Below, piece by piece: positions 35,793-44,478 of a DNA stretch of 64,000 nt; within the stretch, counting starts at the first letter, position 1, and each line of letters starts with the position of its first letter. Source of the DNA: Thermodesulfovibrio sp. (GTDB lineage Bacteria > Nitrospirota > Thermodesulfovibrionia > Thermodesulfovibrionales > UBA6898); contig PNOC01000011.1 of NCBI GenBank assembly GCA_013824615.1, positions 1-64,000 on the forward strand, in the 5' to 3' direction. Under the pieces are notes generated by a model, which was not told where the DNA came from, ran no database searches, and saw nothing but the letters and a program-made list of their open reading frames with translations. The translations under genes were made by a program, and so were the position numbers.

Positions 35793-38700
35793 ATGCCCAG
35801 AGATAATATGACCCGAGACAAATCAAAATATTCAGGAATAATACGGGCGCAGTGGATAGGTTTAATGATCCTTGCGCTTTTTGCTTTTGGTTTGTCCGGA
35901 ATATCCGACGCTGCAACGATCACGGTTGTAAAAACCGGCACCGGCACCGGACTGGTCGAGAGTTCGCCGGCCGGTATAAGCTGCGGCGCTTCCTGCTCCA
36001 GTTCCTCCTTTGACACCCAGGTTACGCTCACGGCGACTGCAGATGCCGGTTCGCAATTTGTGTCGTGGGCCGGCTGCACCAGCGTCTTGAACGGCCAGTG
36101 TCTCTGGGATGCTGGACTGGACACGACAGTTACCGCAATTTTCGCAAGCCTGAACGACAGGATCGTAAAGATTAATGCCACAGACAATCAATGCTCCACC
36201 GTTAGCGCCTGTGTCAAGGTGAAGGGCACTGCAGGGCTTCTGACAAACCTGACCGAAAAAGATTTTACCCTTAGGGAAGACGCTATTCAGCAGACGGACT
36301 TTACGGTTCAGAGGGCAACCTGCCCCGGCTCAAGTGTTGCCATCGGCATGACCATGGACTACAGCGGAAGCATGTCAGGACAGGCCATAACAGATATGGA
36401 GAATGCGGCGGTAGGTTTTGTTAATACCATGGCTGCCTCGGGCAGCGAGATGGAGATCGTCAAGTTCGACGACCTCGTGTACGTTGTTCAGGGCTTTACC
36501 TCAAGTTCTAGTGCCCTGATCAACTCGATACTAGCCCCCTTCCCCGGACTAAACGGGGCAACAGCACTCTACGACGCGGTTTATCAGGCCCTGCTCGATA
36601 CGGCATCCCGGAATGCCTCGACTGCGGCAGTTATCGCCATGACCGATGGCGGCGATAACAGTTCCACCCAGACAGTCGATACGGTGATTCAGCTTGCTAA
36701 TGACAATGGCCTGCAGATTTTCTCGATCGGCCTCGGCACCGGGATTGATGCAGCCATGCTTACCCGGATGGCGCTCGAGACAGGAGGCAAATATTATGAG
36801 GCTCCGTCTTCATCTGATCTTGCCGCCATCTATGCTTCGATTTCCAATGATCTGGCTGAAGGGTATGTCCTGACCTATCCGGAGATGGACCTGCGGGTGA
36901 ATCAGGGCCATACGCTTGAGATTCAGGTCGGCCCCAATACGGGAGGTACGGCCTCTGTCCAGTACTCTACCCTCGGGTGCCGCGTATTGACGGTCAATGC
37001 CACCGGCCTTGGAGCCGGCTCGGTTCTGTCTGATATCGGGGGGGTTAATTTCGCCTACCCTGCGGCAGCGCTGCAGTCCACCATACTTGCCCCGAACAGT
37101 TACATCAATCTGTATGCGAACCTGGCAGGAGCGTTGTCTTTCGGCTGGTCAGGCGATTGCATAGGGGGCACCAATGTAAATCCGTGCGAAGTAAAGATGG
37201 ATGCAGACAATAAAAATGTTACCGTGGATTTTTCATCAACTGTTTCTGCAGCTCAGTATATCCTTACGGTAACAAAAGCAGGCACCGGCAGCGGGACGGT
37301 CCTCCCTATAGTCACCGAGAACGGTGATGCCGCAAACCAGCTTGCAAACTGGCAGCTCGATGGCATAACCACGGCGAATTCGAATGCCTATACCCTCTAC
37401 TGGAACCTCACTGATTTTGCCGGAGTCAGGACCGTGCAGCTCTATAAGGCCTTGGGCAAGACCTCCCCCGACCTCGTTGCCCAGGGTTCACATTCGGGCA
37501 ACGGGACCATCCTTCTGACTGCGCAGAATAGTTCAGGGATTACCGGAAGCGTTGATGTCACCTATACAGTGAACGACGTGGATGCATTAAACACACTGGA
37601 TTCACTGAATATGGGTTCTCTGGTATGGAACGGGAATACCGGTACTGCCACGCATAACAATACGGATATAGTGACACTTCAGGCTCTGCCAAACACCGGG
37701 TCAATCTTCACCGGCTGGGGTGGAGACTGTGGAGGGGTTGGAGTCTGTCAGGTTACCATGAGTGCTGCCAGAAGTGTAACAGCGAATTTTTCAGCAGATG
37801 GCGCCAATGGATATACGACCACCCTTACCGTGATAAAGGATGGCAACGGCAGCGGAAATGTACGGGTAACATCAGTGACCATACCCGGAGCTATTGACAA
37901 TGCCGAGATTGCTGAAAATGGTGATACATCTGACCAGCTTACGAACTGGCAACTGGCCGGAGTATCTACCGAAAATACGGATGCATATACGCTCTATTGG
38001 GAACTGACTGACTCCGGCGGTACACGGACGGTTAGGCTCTTTAAGACTGCGGCAAAGCCCGCTACGGATCTTGTTGCGCTGGGGACATTGCTCGGCGACG
38101 GGACCTTGACCCTCAGTGCGCAGAACAGTTCAGGCCTTTCAGGTTTTGTAGATGTTGTTTACAAGGCTGTCATTAGAGAAACAGGTGACACGAACTCCCA
38201 GGTTGCAGACTGGCAACTGTCCGGATTATCGGCCTCTAACGTTGATATTATCAGCCCGACCTTATTCCAGCTGACCTGGTCGCTCGACGGGACAGCCGGT
38301 GCAGGCACGATAGACCTCTCCAATACCGGGGGCGTGGTCGCGAGCGGGGTATTTGCCGGTGCAGGGCCTGTGGCGCTTGCTCCCCAGAACGGCTCAGGTC
38401 TTTCAGGCACGGTCAACGTCAATCCCCTGCTGACTCTGATTGAGGATGGCGATACAGCGGAACAACTTGCGAACTGGCAGTTGGTGGGTATCACGGCCGG
38501 GAACTCTGACGCCTATGTGCTCTACTGGGAACTGTCCGACGTAAGCGCAAACAGGACTGTAAGCCTTTATATGAATACGGCAAAACTTGCCGGTGATCTG
38601 GTGGCCCAGGGTTCGCATCTCGGGAATGGACAGATCCTGCTGACCCAGAGAAACGGCTCCGGGATATCCGGCACGGTAGATGTGCTGTATGGTGGGCTTC

Positions 38701-40100
38701 CAGACAATGACGATGGCAATACCCTTACCCTGACCCTGACGACAGACATTGACGCAGAAAACATACTTAACCTCACCTTTGGCGAAACTGACATCAATAA
38801 CACGCTTGTCCTGCCCGACATCGGGGTCCTGATCTGGAATGGCAACACCGCAACAGCCACGCATAAAACCAACGACATCGTTATTTTGACTGCGCTGCCA
38901 AGTCCGGGATCCACATTTACCGGCTGGAGCGGTGGCGGGTGTACAGGGACAAGCACCTGCACCGTAACCATGGATGCGGCCAAGACCGTCACGGCAACCT
39001 TCACGCGGCCTGACCCGCCCACGCTTACGGTTACTATGGCCGGGACAGGCTCAGGCAATGTGACGCCGGGCACAGCGACATATCCTTACAGCACTATGGT
39101 CACCCTGACGGCAGTGCCGGTCGCCGGGTCGGTCTTTACCGGCTGGAGCGGCGAATGCAGAAACACCGGCCCAACCTGCACCATACTGATGAACGGAAAT
39201 AAGAGCGTTACGGCACACTTCCTGCTGGAGAACACGTCATCGTATTTCGACGTTGCCTCAGGGAGCTTAGTTTTACCGTACACCGAATCCCTCTTCAACA
39301 ACAGTGTTGCGACCGGCTGTACAAGCGGTTTTTTCTGCCCGGGCACGGTGATCAATAATGGCCAGATGGCTGTATTCATCGTGAAGGCCCTGGGCCTGCC
39401 TCCGGCAGATACCTGCACCGGCACAATGTTTAATGACGTGAACAGTTCGATGACAGGCGGCACAGAGGCCTGCAGGTATATGGAGAAGTTTGGTGATCTG
39501 AATATTATGTCAGCCCGGGGTGACGGCTATTTTCTGCCGAATGCAACGGTTTCCCGAGCCCTGATAGCAGAGGTCATCCTGCGGGCACTCGGGGTGTCCC
39601 CGGCAGCGACCTGCAGTTCTGCAATATTTGATGATGTTACTGATGGCATGTTTGGCGGTACGACGGCCTGCAGATATATCGAGAAACTCAGTGAATTCAG
39701 TGCTGCGGCCGAATGCAGTCCGGATAACTATTGTCCTGACAGTCCGCTTACCAGGAGTCAGTTGGCAGTGTTTCTGACAGAGACGATCCTGCAGACCAAT
39801 AATTCCTGCAGAACCAGCCCGGTCAAAAACGCCCGGACGTATATTATGTACGATACCATCCAGAATGCGTACAGTGATCCTGCTAATATCCCTCAGAACG
39901 GCGATGTTTTCCAGATCAGCGGGACCACCTCTTTGCAGACGTATACGAATTCGGTGGACTTCAATCTCCCGGTTTCGATCACGGTGAGGGGCGGGTATGA
40001 TTGCGGCTTTATCAGCAGCCTCGCAACAAGGTCTGCAATTCTGGGGGTGTTGACGATCTCCGACGGTGATGTCACGATCGACAAGGTCGAGATCCAATAG
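35793..40100 (+). CDS. Giant exported VWA / repeat / S-layer homology protein
   Basis: 1435 residues. A signal peptide (membrane stretch about 22-40, ending SDA) precedes an InlB-B-like module with SFDTQVTLTATADAGSQFVSWAGC. A von Willebrand A domain (about 180-370) follows with MIDAS D189-S191-S193 (DYSGSM), GATALYD and MTDGGD, so metal-dependent ligand binding is plausible. Four copies of an unrecognised repeat of about 85 residues follow, built on GD...QLANWQL.G....DAYTLYWEL. They are interspersed with GWSG..C...TCTVTM modules. Three Cys-containing SLH domains (about 1160-1330) should anchor it to the cell wall or S-layer. The last 100 residues end in a GGYDCGF...TISDGDVTIDKVEI beta module. 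AACAGGAG precedes the ATG. Confidence 0.85.
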   Translation: MPRDNMTRDKSKYSGIIRAQWIGLMILALFAFGLSGISDAATITVVKTGTGTGLVESSPAGISCGASCSSSSFDTQVTLTATADAGSQFVSWAGCTSVLNGQCLWDAGLDTTVTAIFASLNDRIVKINATDNQCSTVSACVKVKGTAGLLTNLTEKDFTLREDAIQQTDFTVQRATCPGSSVAIGMTMDYSGSMSGQAITDMENAAVGFVNTMAASGSEMEIVKFDDLVYVVQGFTSSSSALINSILAPFPGLNGATALYDAVYQALLDTASRNASTAAVIAMTDGGDNSSTQTVDTVIQLANDNGLQIFSIGLGTGIDAAMLTRMALETGGKYYEAPSSSDLAAIYASISNDLAEGYVLTYPEMDLRVNQGHTLEIQVGPNTGGTASVQYSTLGCRVLTVNATGLGAGSVLSDIGGVNFAYPAAALQSTILAPNSYINLYANLAGALSFGWSGDCIGGTNVNPCEVKMDADNKNVTVDFSSTVSAAQYILTVTKAGTGSGTVLPIVTENGDAANQLANWQLDGITTANSNAYTLYWNLTDFAGVRTVQLYKALGKTSPDLVAQGSHSGNGTILLTAQNSSGITGSVDVTYTVNDVDALNTLDSLNMGSLVWNGNTGTATHNNTDIVTLQALPNTGSIFTGWGGDCGGVGVCQVTMSAARSVTANFSADGANGYTTTLTVIKDGNGSGNVRVTSVTIPGAIDNAEIAENGDTSDQLTNWQLAGVSTENTDAYTLYWELTDSGGTRTVRLFKTAAKPATDLVALGTLLGDGTLTLSAQNSSGLSGFVDVVYKAVIRETGDTNSQVADWQLSGLSASNVDIISPTLFQLTWSLDGTAGAGTIDLSNTGGVVASGVFAGAGPVALAPQNGSGLSGTVNVNPLLTLIEDGDTAEQLANWQLVGITAGNSDAYVLYWELSDVSANRTVSLYMNTAKLAGDLVAQGSHLGNGQILLTQRNGSGISGTVDVLYGGLPDNDDGNTLTLTLTTDIDAENILNLTFGETDINNTLVLPDIGVLIWNGNTATATHKTNDIVILTALPSPGSTFTGWSGGGCTGTSTCTVTMDAAKTVTATFTRPDPPTLTVTMAGTGSGNVTPGTATYPYSTMVTLTAVPVAGSVFTGWSGECRNTGPTCTILMNGNKSVTAHFLLENTSSYFDVASGSLVLPYTESLFNNSVATGCTSGFFCPGTVINNGQMAVFIVKALGLPPADTCTGTMFNDVNSSMTGGTEACRYMEKFGDLNIMSARGDGYFLPNATVSRALIAEVILRALGVSPAATCSSAIFDDVTDGMFGGTTACRYIEKLSEFSAAAECSPDNYCPDSPLTRSQLAVFLTETILQTNNSCRTSPVKNARTYIMYDTIQNAYSDPANIPQNGDVFQISGTTSLQTYTNSVDFNLPVSITVRGGYDCGFISSLATRSAILGVLTISDGDVTIDKVEIQ

Positions 40101-40154
40101 GGTTTATCCGTAAATATATAGTGCGGGTCTTGCAATAAGTCGAAGCTGACGACA

Positions 40155-40195
40155 AAATGGGACGGGGTATAAACCCGTCCCATTTGCTTTTTAAA
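40155..40195 (+). terminator. Intrinsic terminator after the VWA/SLH gene
   Basis: AAATGGGACGGG pairs perfectly with CCCGTCCCATTT around a 7-base loop, followed by GCTTTTT. Confidence 0.85.
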
Positions 40196-40323
40196 TCCCT
40201 GAAGGAGTACACTACAACAGCCTTAATCTGCCCTTATTGGAATTCCTTGCCGCATCTGCTAAGAGGTACATCCCCATATGTTTTGGCATTTCAGGTAATT
40301 TTATCTATTGAACCGAGGTACTC

Positions 40324-42135
40324 ATGAAACGTGAAGATTTAAGAAATATAGCTATTATTGCCCATGTTGACCATGGCAAGACAACGCTGGTCGACGGGCT
40401 GCTTAAACAGTCAGGGCTGTTCCGCTCGAACGAGAAGGTTCAGGAGCGGATGATGGACAACATCGACCTCGAGCGCGAGCGCGGCATTACGATTATGGCC
40501 AAAAACACGGCGGTGGATTATCTGGGCACCAAGATCAATATTATCGATACCCCCGGCCATGCGGATTTCGGCGGAGAAGTCGAAAGAACCCTCAAAATGG
40601 TCGATGGTGTGCTCCTGATGGTCGATGCCTCGGAAGGCCCTCTGCCGCAGACACGGTTTGTTCTGAGAAAAGCGCTGGAACTGAATCTGCCGCCGATCAT
40701 TGTTATCAATAAGATCGACCGGCCGGATGCTAGAATACAGGAAGTGCTCAACGAGGTCTATGACCTCTTTATCGACCTCGATGCAACTGAAGATCAGCTC
40801 GACTTTCCGATCATCTATACCAACGCGAAGATCGGCGTTGCCAAACTGAAGATGGAAGACGAGGCAACGGACTTCAGGGTCCTGTTTGAACAGATATTGA
40901 AGACCATTCCGGCTCCTGAAGCAGATCCTGAAGAGGTGCTTCAGCTGCTCGTGACGAATATCGATTATAACGATTATGTCGGCAGGCTGGCGGTAGGGCG
41001 TATCTTCTCAGGTACGATAAAGGTCGGCGACTGGGTGCTGGTGGTCAAGGACCATGACGAAACCGTAAAGACCAAGATAACCTCTCTCTTTGGCTTCTCA
41101 GGACTCAATCGGGTCGACATAAAAGAGGCCTCGATAGGTGATATTGTGGCTATTGCAGGCATCGAGGGAATCAATATCGGTGATACGATTACTGACGCCG
41201 AGAGGCCGAAACCGCTGCCGCGCATCAAGGTGGATGAGCCGACTATATCCATGGTTTTTTCTATCAATACATCACCGTTTGCCGGCAAAGAAGGCAAGTA
41301 TGTCACGTCCCGGAATCTGAGGGAGCGGCTCGAAAAAGAGCTTCTCTATAATGTTTCAATTAAGGTTGATTTTGAAAATACCGATGCCTTCAAGGTCCTG
41401 GGCAGGGGTGAGCTCCAGCTTGCAATCCTGATCGAGATGATGCGGCGCGAAGGCTACGAGCTTTCGGTTTCGATGCCTGAGACGGTCACCAAGACTATCA
41501 AGGGTGTGCTCCATGAGCCTATGGAAAATCTGATCATCGATGTTCCCGAGGACTATGTGGGTGTGGTGACACAGCAGATCGGCATGAGAAGGGGCAGGAT
41601 GCAGAAGATGCAGAATAACGGCCACGGCAGAGTCCGGCTTGAGTTCAGGATTCCCTCTCGCGGCCTTATAGGGTTTCGCTCCCAGTTTCTGACCGATACC
41701 AGGGGCACCGGCCTTCTGAACCATCTTTTCGACGGCTATGAACCATGGCAGGGAGTAATCTCTAAACGGATGACCGGTGCTCTTGTCTCTGACAGGACAG
41801 GCAAAACAACGGCCTATGCACTCTTTCATCTGCAGCCGAGGGGCACTCTCTTTGTGAAGGAAAGCACTGCTGTGTATGAAGGCATGATCATTGGAGAGAA
41901 TTCCAGAGATAATGACCTTGACGTGAACGTGACCAAAGAGAAGAAGATGACCAACATGCGGGCCTCAGGTTCTGACGAAGCTCTTCAGCTTGTACCCCCG
42001 AGACTTCTCAGCATGGAACAGGCTATAGAATTTATCAAGGAAGATGAACTTGTCGAGATCACTCCGACCTCTGTCCGGATCAGGAAGAAATTCCTCGACC
42101 CGAGCAAGCGGCCAAGAAACAAAGAAGAGAAATAG
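40324..42135 (+). CDS. typA: Ribosome-associated GTPase TypA/BipA
   Basis: Translational GTPase involved in 50S assembly and stress responses. The 603 residues have the G domain at the start ([52 protein letters not shown]), domain II, two EF-G-like alpha/beta domains and the TypA-specific C-terminal domain with [19 protein letters not shown]. The start is preceded by GAGG. It stands alone between terminators or hairpins. Confidence 0.97.
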   Translation: MKREDLRNIAIIAHVDHGKTTLVDGLLKQSGLFRSNEKVQERMMDNIDLERERGITIMAKNTAVDYLGTKINIIDTPGHADFGGEVERTLKMVDGVLLMVDASEGPLPQTRFVLRKALELNLPPIIVINKIDRPDARIQEVLNEVYDLFIDLDATEDQLDFPIIYTNAKIGVAKLKMEDEATDFRVLFEQILKTIPAPEADPEEVLQLLVTNIDYNDYVGRLAVGRIFSGTIKVGDWVLVVKDHDETVKTKITSLFGFSGLNRVDIKEASIGDIVAIAGIEGINIGDTITDAERPKPLPRIKVDEPTISMVFSINTSPFAGKEGKYVTSRNLRERLEKELLYNVSIKVDFENTDAFKVLGRGELQLAILIEMMRREGYELSVSMPETVTKTIKGVLHEPMENLIIDVPEDYVGVVTQQIGMRRGRMQKMQNNGHGRVRLEFRIPSRGLIGFRSQFLTDTRGTGLLNHLFDGYEPWQGVISKRMTGALVSDRTGKTTAYALFHLQPRGTLFVKESTAVYEGMIIGENSRDNDLDVNVTKEKKMTNMRASGSDEALQLVPPRLLSMEQAIEFIKEDELVEITPTSVRIRKKFLDPSKRPRNKEEK

Positions 42136-42189
42136 GGGATCACTACCGATATCGGTTTTTTTTGAAGAGGGGAAAACCTGTATTCCTCA

Positions 42190-42219
42190 CTGGATTCCCC
42201 GATCAATTCGGGGAATGAC
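42190..42219 (-). repeat. Dispersed palindromic repeat, copy 3
   Basis: On the minus strand GTCATTCCCCG, AATTGAT, CGGGGAATCCAG. It sits 20 bases from copy 4 in opposite orientation. Confidence 0.7.
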
Positions 42220-42240
42220 ATGCAAAAAATAGTTGAGACT

Positions 42241-42270
42241 GTCATCCGCGGGCTTGCCCCGGGGATCCAG
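42241..42270 (+). repeat. Dispersed palindromic repeat, copy 4
   Basis: GTCATCCGCGGG, CTTG, CCCCGGGGATCCAG. Together with copy 3 it forms a back-to-back pair. Confidence 0.7.
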
Positions 42271-42320
42271 AGTATCTTGAACCTTAGTGCGGAAGACCTG
42301 AAGTTTTTTCAAGACATTGC

Positions 42321-42351
42321 AGCGGGAGCCGGCCATTCAGCGACTCCCGCT
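42321..42351. terminator. Hairpin between convergent typA and the next gene
   Basis: AGCGGGAG pairs with CTCCCGCT around 15 bases. There is no long T-run, so its strength is uncertain, but the position suits a two-way terminator. Confidence 0.45.
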
Positions 42352-42360
42352 TTAGTATGT

Positions 42361-42978
42361 CTACTCCTCAATCTTCAGTGAATAACAGCACATGTGATTG
42401 TCGAGAATCTTGTCAACCACCTCTTTCGGCACACCGGCCGCCTGCAGCCATTTATCAGCAAAGCCCTTCTTGCCTCCGCCTGACTTGCAGCCGAGCTGGA
42501 AGATCTGGATTTTCTTGCCCCCGATCCTTATTTTTTCCGCAAAGGCTGACCGCATCGGCTGGTGTACTGAGCAGAAGGGGCTGACCCCTGCACCTTCGCC
42601 AACGCGAAACTGGTCCGTGACATTGCTGGTCTTGTTGAACTCAGCGGTAAAGTCGGCATAGCCGTCCGGCAGTTTTTCGAAGACCTGGTTGTAGTCCTTT
42701 ATCGAGGGTCCGAACGGGCAGTTCTGCAGTCCGAAGACAAACTGGCCGATATGCGTCACCTTGCCCTCGATCATCGTGATCGGGTTGGTGGCATTTTCGA
42801 CCGCAGCCAGATAATCATCGAATGTAGGATAGTCGATTTCGCTGATCCGTTCCGCTGTCTTGATTGCATTTCTGATAAGCGTGCCCTTGGCGCTGGCCGC
42901 ACCGCTTAAGGTGATCATCACCTTGATCATATCCAGAAAACTTATATGGGCAATATCCAGTATTTTCCCTTCACTCAT
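42361..42978 (-). CDS. Hypothetical cysteine-containing protein
   Basis: A 205-residue cytosolic-looking protein of unknown family. The N-terminal 100 residues look helical (ISFLDMIKVMITLSGAASAKG, IRNAIKTAERISE). The rest contains possible metal or cofactor ligands: QNCPFGPS, SPFCSVHQP, QLGCKSGGGK and HMCCYSL. Five cysteines and two histidines in recurrent small motifs suggest an Fe-S, zinc or heme site, but I cannot name a fold. It is flanked on both sides by pairs of dispersed repeats, and is downstream of the signalling cluster on the same strand. No clear ribosome site precedes the ATG. Confidence 0.6.
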   Translation of the reverse strand: MSEGKILDIAHISFLDMIKVMITLSGAASAKGTLIRNAIKTAERISEIDYPTFDDYLAAVENATNPITMIEGKVTHIGQFVFGLQNCPFGPSIKDYNQVFEKLPDGYADFTAEFNKTSNVTDQFRVGEGAGVSPFCSVHQPMRSAFAEKIRIGGKKIQIFQLGCKSGGGKKGFADKWLQAAGVPKEVVDKILDNHMCCYSLKIEE

Positions 42979-42996
42979 GTCTCACCTCGTTAATTG

Positions 42997-43022
42997 GTCA
43001 TTCCCGTGAAGACGGGAATTCA
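42997..43022 (+). repeat. Dispersed palindromic repeat, copy 5
   Basis: GTCATTCCCG, TGAAGA, CGGGAATTCAG. It pairs with copy 6 in opposite orientation. Confidence 0.75.
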
Positions 43023-43044
43023 GATTCCTTTGTTATTGATAATA

Positions 43045-43075
43045 CTGGATCCCCCGATCAAGTCGGAGGATGACA
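43045..43075 (-). repeat. Dispersed palindromic repeat, copy 6
   Basis: On the minus strand TGTCATCCTCCGACT, TGA, TCGGGGGATCCAG. With copy 5 it flanks an AT-rich core of about 22 bases, as a small MITE-like unit would. Confidence 0.7.
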
Positions 43076-43102
43076 GAATTGGACTTGTCTATGCTTCAGA
43101 AT

Positions 43103-44350
43103 TTATATTGCCGCTGCGGTTGCGAGTTCGGCGCTGTGTTTTTTGAGTTTGAGTCTGATCATGCCGAGATTGGAGTCTTTTTCAGCAACAATGACCAGAA
43201 AGGCGTCGTCGCCCACCGGGGAGAACATGACCGGCCCCTTGTCGAACTCTATCATACTTATCGACATGACCCCCTTGCCGAGCTGTCTTCCCATAGACTC
43301 TGATGCACCGAAGCCGCTTGAGGCGATCGCCCCGATCATCTCGGTATCTATGCCTGTCCGGGATATGCTGTCGAGCAAGAATCCGTCTCTTCCGACCAGA
43401 CAGACTGCGTCTACCCCCTGTAATTTTGAAAACTCGTTCAATATCTCTTTTGCACTTGCCATCGCTTCCTCCTTTGTCATGCCTTCTATTATTGATAGGT
43501 CAACAGGTAACTGGTTCTGCTTCGATTTAATGTCGGTATCTGCGCCGGTATCAGGCCCCGATTCAGCGAGGATTGAACTGAAATCCTCAGCACCGGTGGT
43601 TGCCGTCAATGCTGCCTCCGGATATTGACTTCCGCCGTTGCCCCCGGATCTCTTCTCTTCATCTTTAAGCCTGAAGCCCTCCATCAGCAGATGGCTGAGG
43701 CTCGTCGGGATATTTCTGTTTTTTTCCCTGCAGACGCTGCTGATTTCTATCTCGGCTTCATCCCAGCAGACGATGTCGAGTGCAGCCTTCTCCTGTTGTT
43801 CTCTTCCGTTATCAGCGTCCATCAGTTCCCCGTCGCTGAAGTAGAGAAAGCCCTTCCGGCCACGGGACCTGATGGTAAGCGTGCAGGTCTTTCTCTCCAT
43901 CTCGACAAGCTGCAGAAATGCGGGGAGCGTGATGCCGCGAATATAGCCTTTAGATATGTTTGCAAGTTCGGCAAAAATACAATCGACCAGGTCCTTGAAG
44001 TCAAGTGGCTTTTCGAGCACCTTGAAGGAGCCTATCAATTCGAGCCGGGTCTTAATCTCCGGCGTGCAGTAGGCGGTCATAACGATGACCGGGATTGCAG
44101 GATAGTTCTTGGTCATGAAGGCAAGGAGTTCAAATCCGTCCATCTCAGGCATCTTCAGATCTGTGACGACGAGATCGATGCCGGTTCTATTCAGCACATC
44201 AACAGCCTTTTTGCCGTTTTCGGCCGTCAGGGTATTGAAGTCAGCTGCATAGGTGCCGAGCCCCTCAACGAGACTCATCAGAAAATACCGCTCATCGTCA
44301 ACGATCAGCACGTTCTTCATTCTGCTGTTCTTGTCCATAGTATTGCTCAT
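43103..44350 (-). CDS. Response regulator with REC, PATAN/DUF4388 and Roadblock domains
   Basis: A 415-residue signalling protein. The REC domain (about 12-130) has VLIVDDERYF, the phospho-acceptor aspartate in LVVTDLKMPEMDG and the switch lysine in VLEKPLDF. A PATAN/DUF4388-like domain (about 145-255) contains LVEMERKTCTLTIRSRGRKGFLYFSDGELMDA. A linker leads to a C-terminal Roadblock/LC7 domain (about 300-410) with MASAKEILNEFSKLQGVDAVCLVGRDGFLLD. Roadblock proteins of the MglB type control small GTPases such as MglA, which position pili. A role in polarity or motility is plausible given pilMNOPQ in the window, but this is inference. Start choice among three Met codons (residues 1, 5, 11) is uncertain. 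Confidence 0.82.
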   Translation of the reverse strand: MSNTMDKNSRMKNVLIVDDERYFLMSLVEGLGTYAADFNTLTAENGKKAVDVLNRTGIDLVVTDLKMPEMDGFELLAFMTKNYPAIPVIVMTAYCTPEIKTRLELIGSFKVLEKPLDFKDLVDCIFAELANISKGYIRGITLPAFLQLVEMERKTCTLTIRSRGRKGFLYFSDGELMDADNGREQQEKAALDIVCWDEAEIEISSVCREKNRNIPTSLSHLLMEGFRLKDEEKRSGGNGGSQYPEAALTATTGAEDFSSILAESGPDTGADTDIKSKQNQLPVDLSIIEGMTKEEAMASAKEILNEFSKLQGVDAVCLVGRDGFLLDSISRTGIDTEMIGAIASSGFGASESMGRQLGKGVMSISMIEFDKGPVMFSPVGDDAFLVIVAEKDSNLGMIRLKLKKHSAELATAAAI

Positions 44351-44456
44351 TACAGCAATGCGCGTGCCAAGAGGTGCTAAGAAGGTAAAGGCGGGCGGAA
44401 ACAGGGCGTCAGCAGGTTGGGCCCTCGGTTTTTTACTGGATCATAATGACTAAAGG

Positions 44457-44478
44457 TCAAATTGACCGGTCAATTTGA
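44457..44478. repeat. Perfect 22-base palindrome across the 3' end of the sigma-54 regulator gene
   Basis: TCAAATTGACC followed immediately by its exact reverse complement. It overlaps the last codons and the stop of the regulator gene. Confidence 0.6.
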
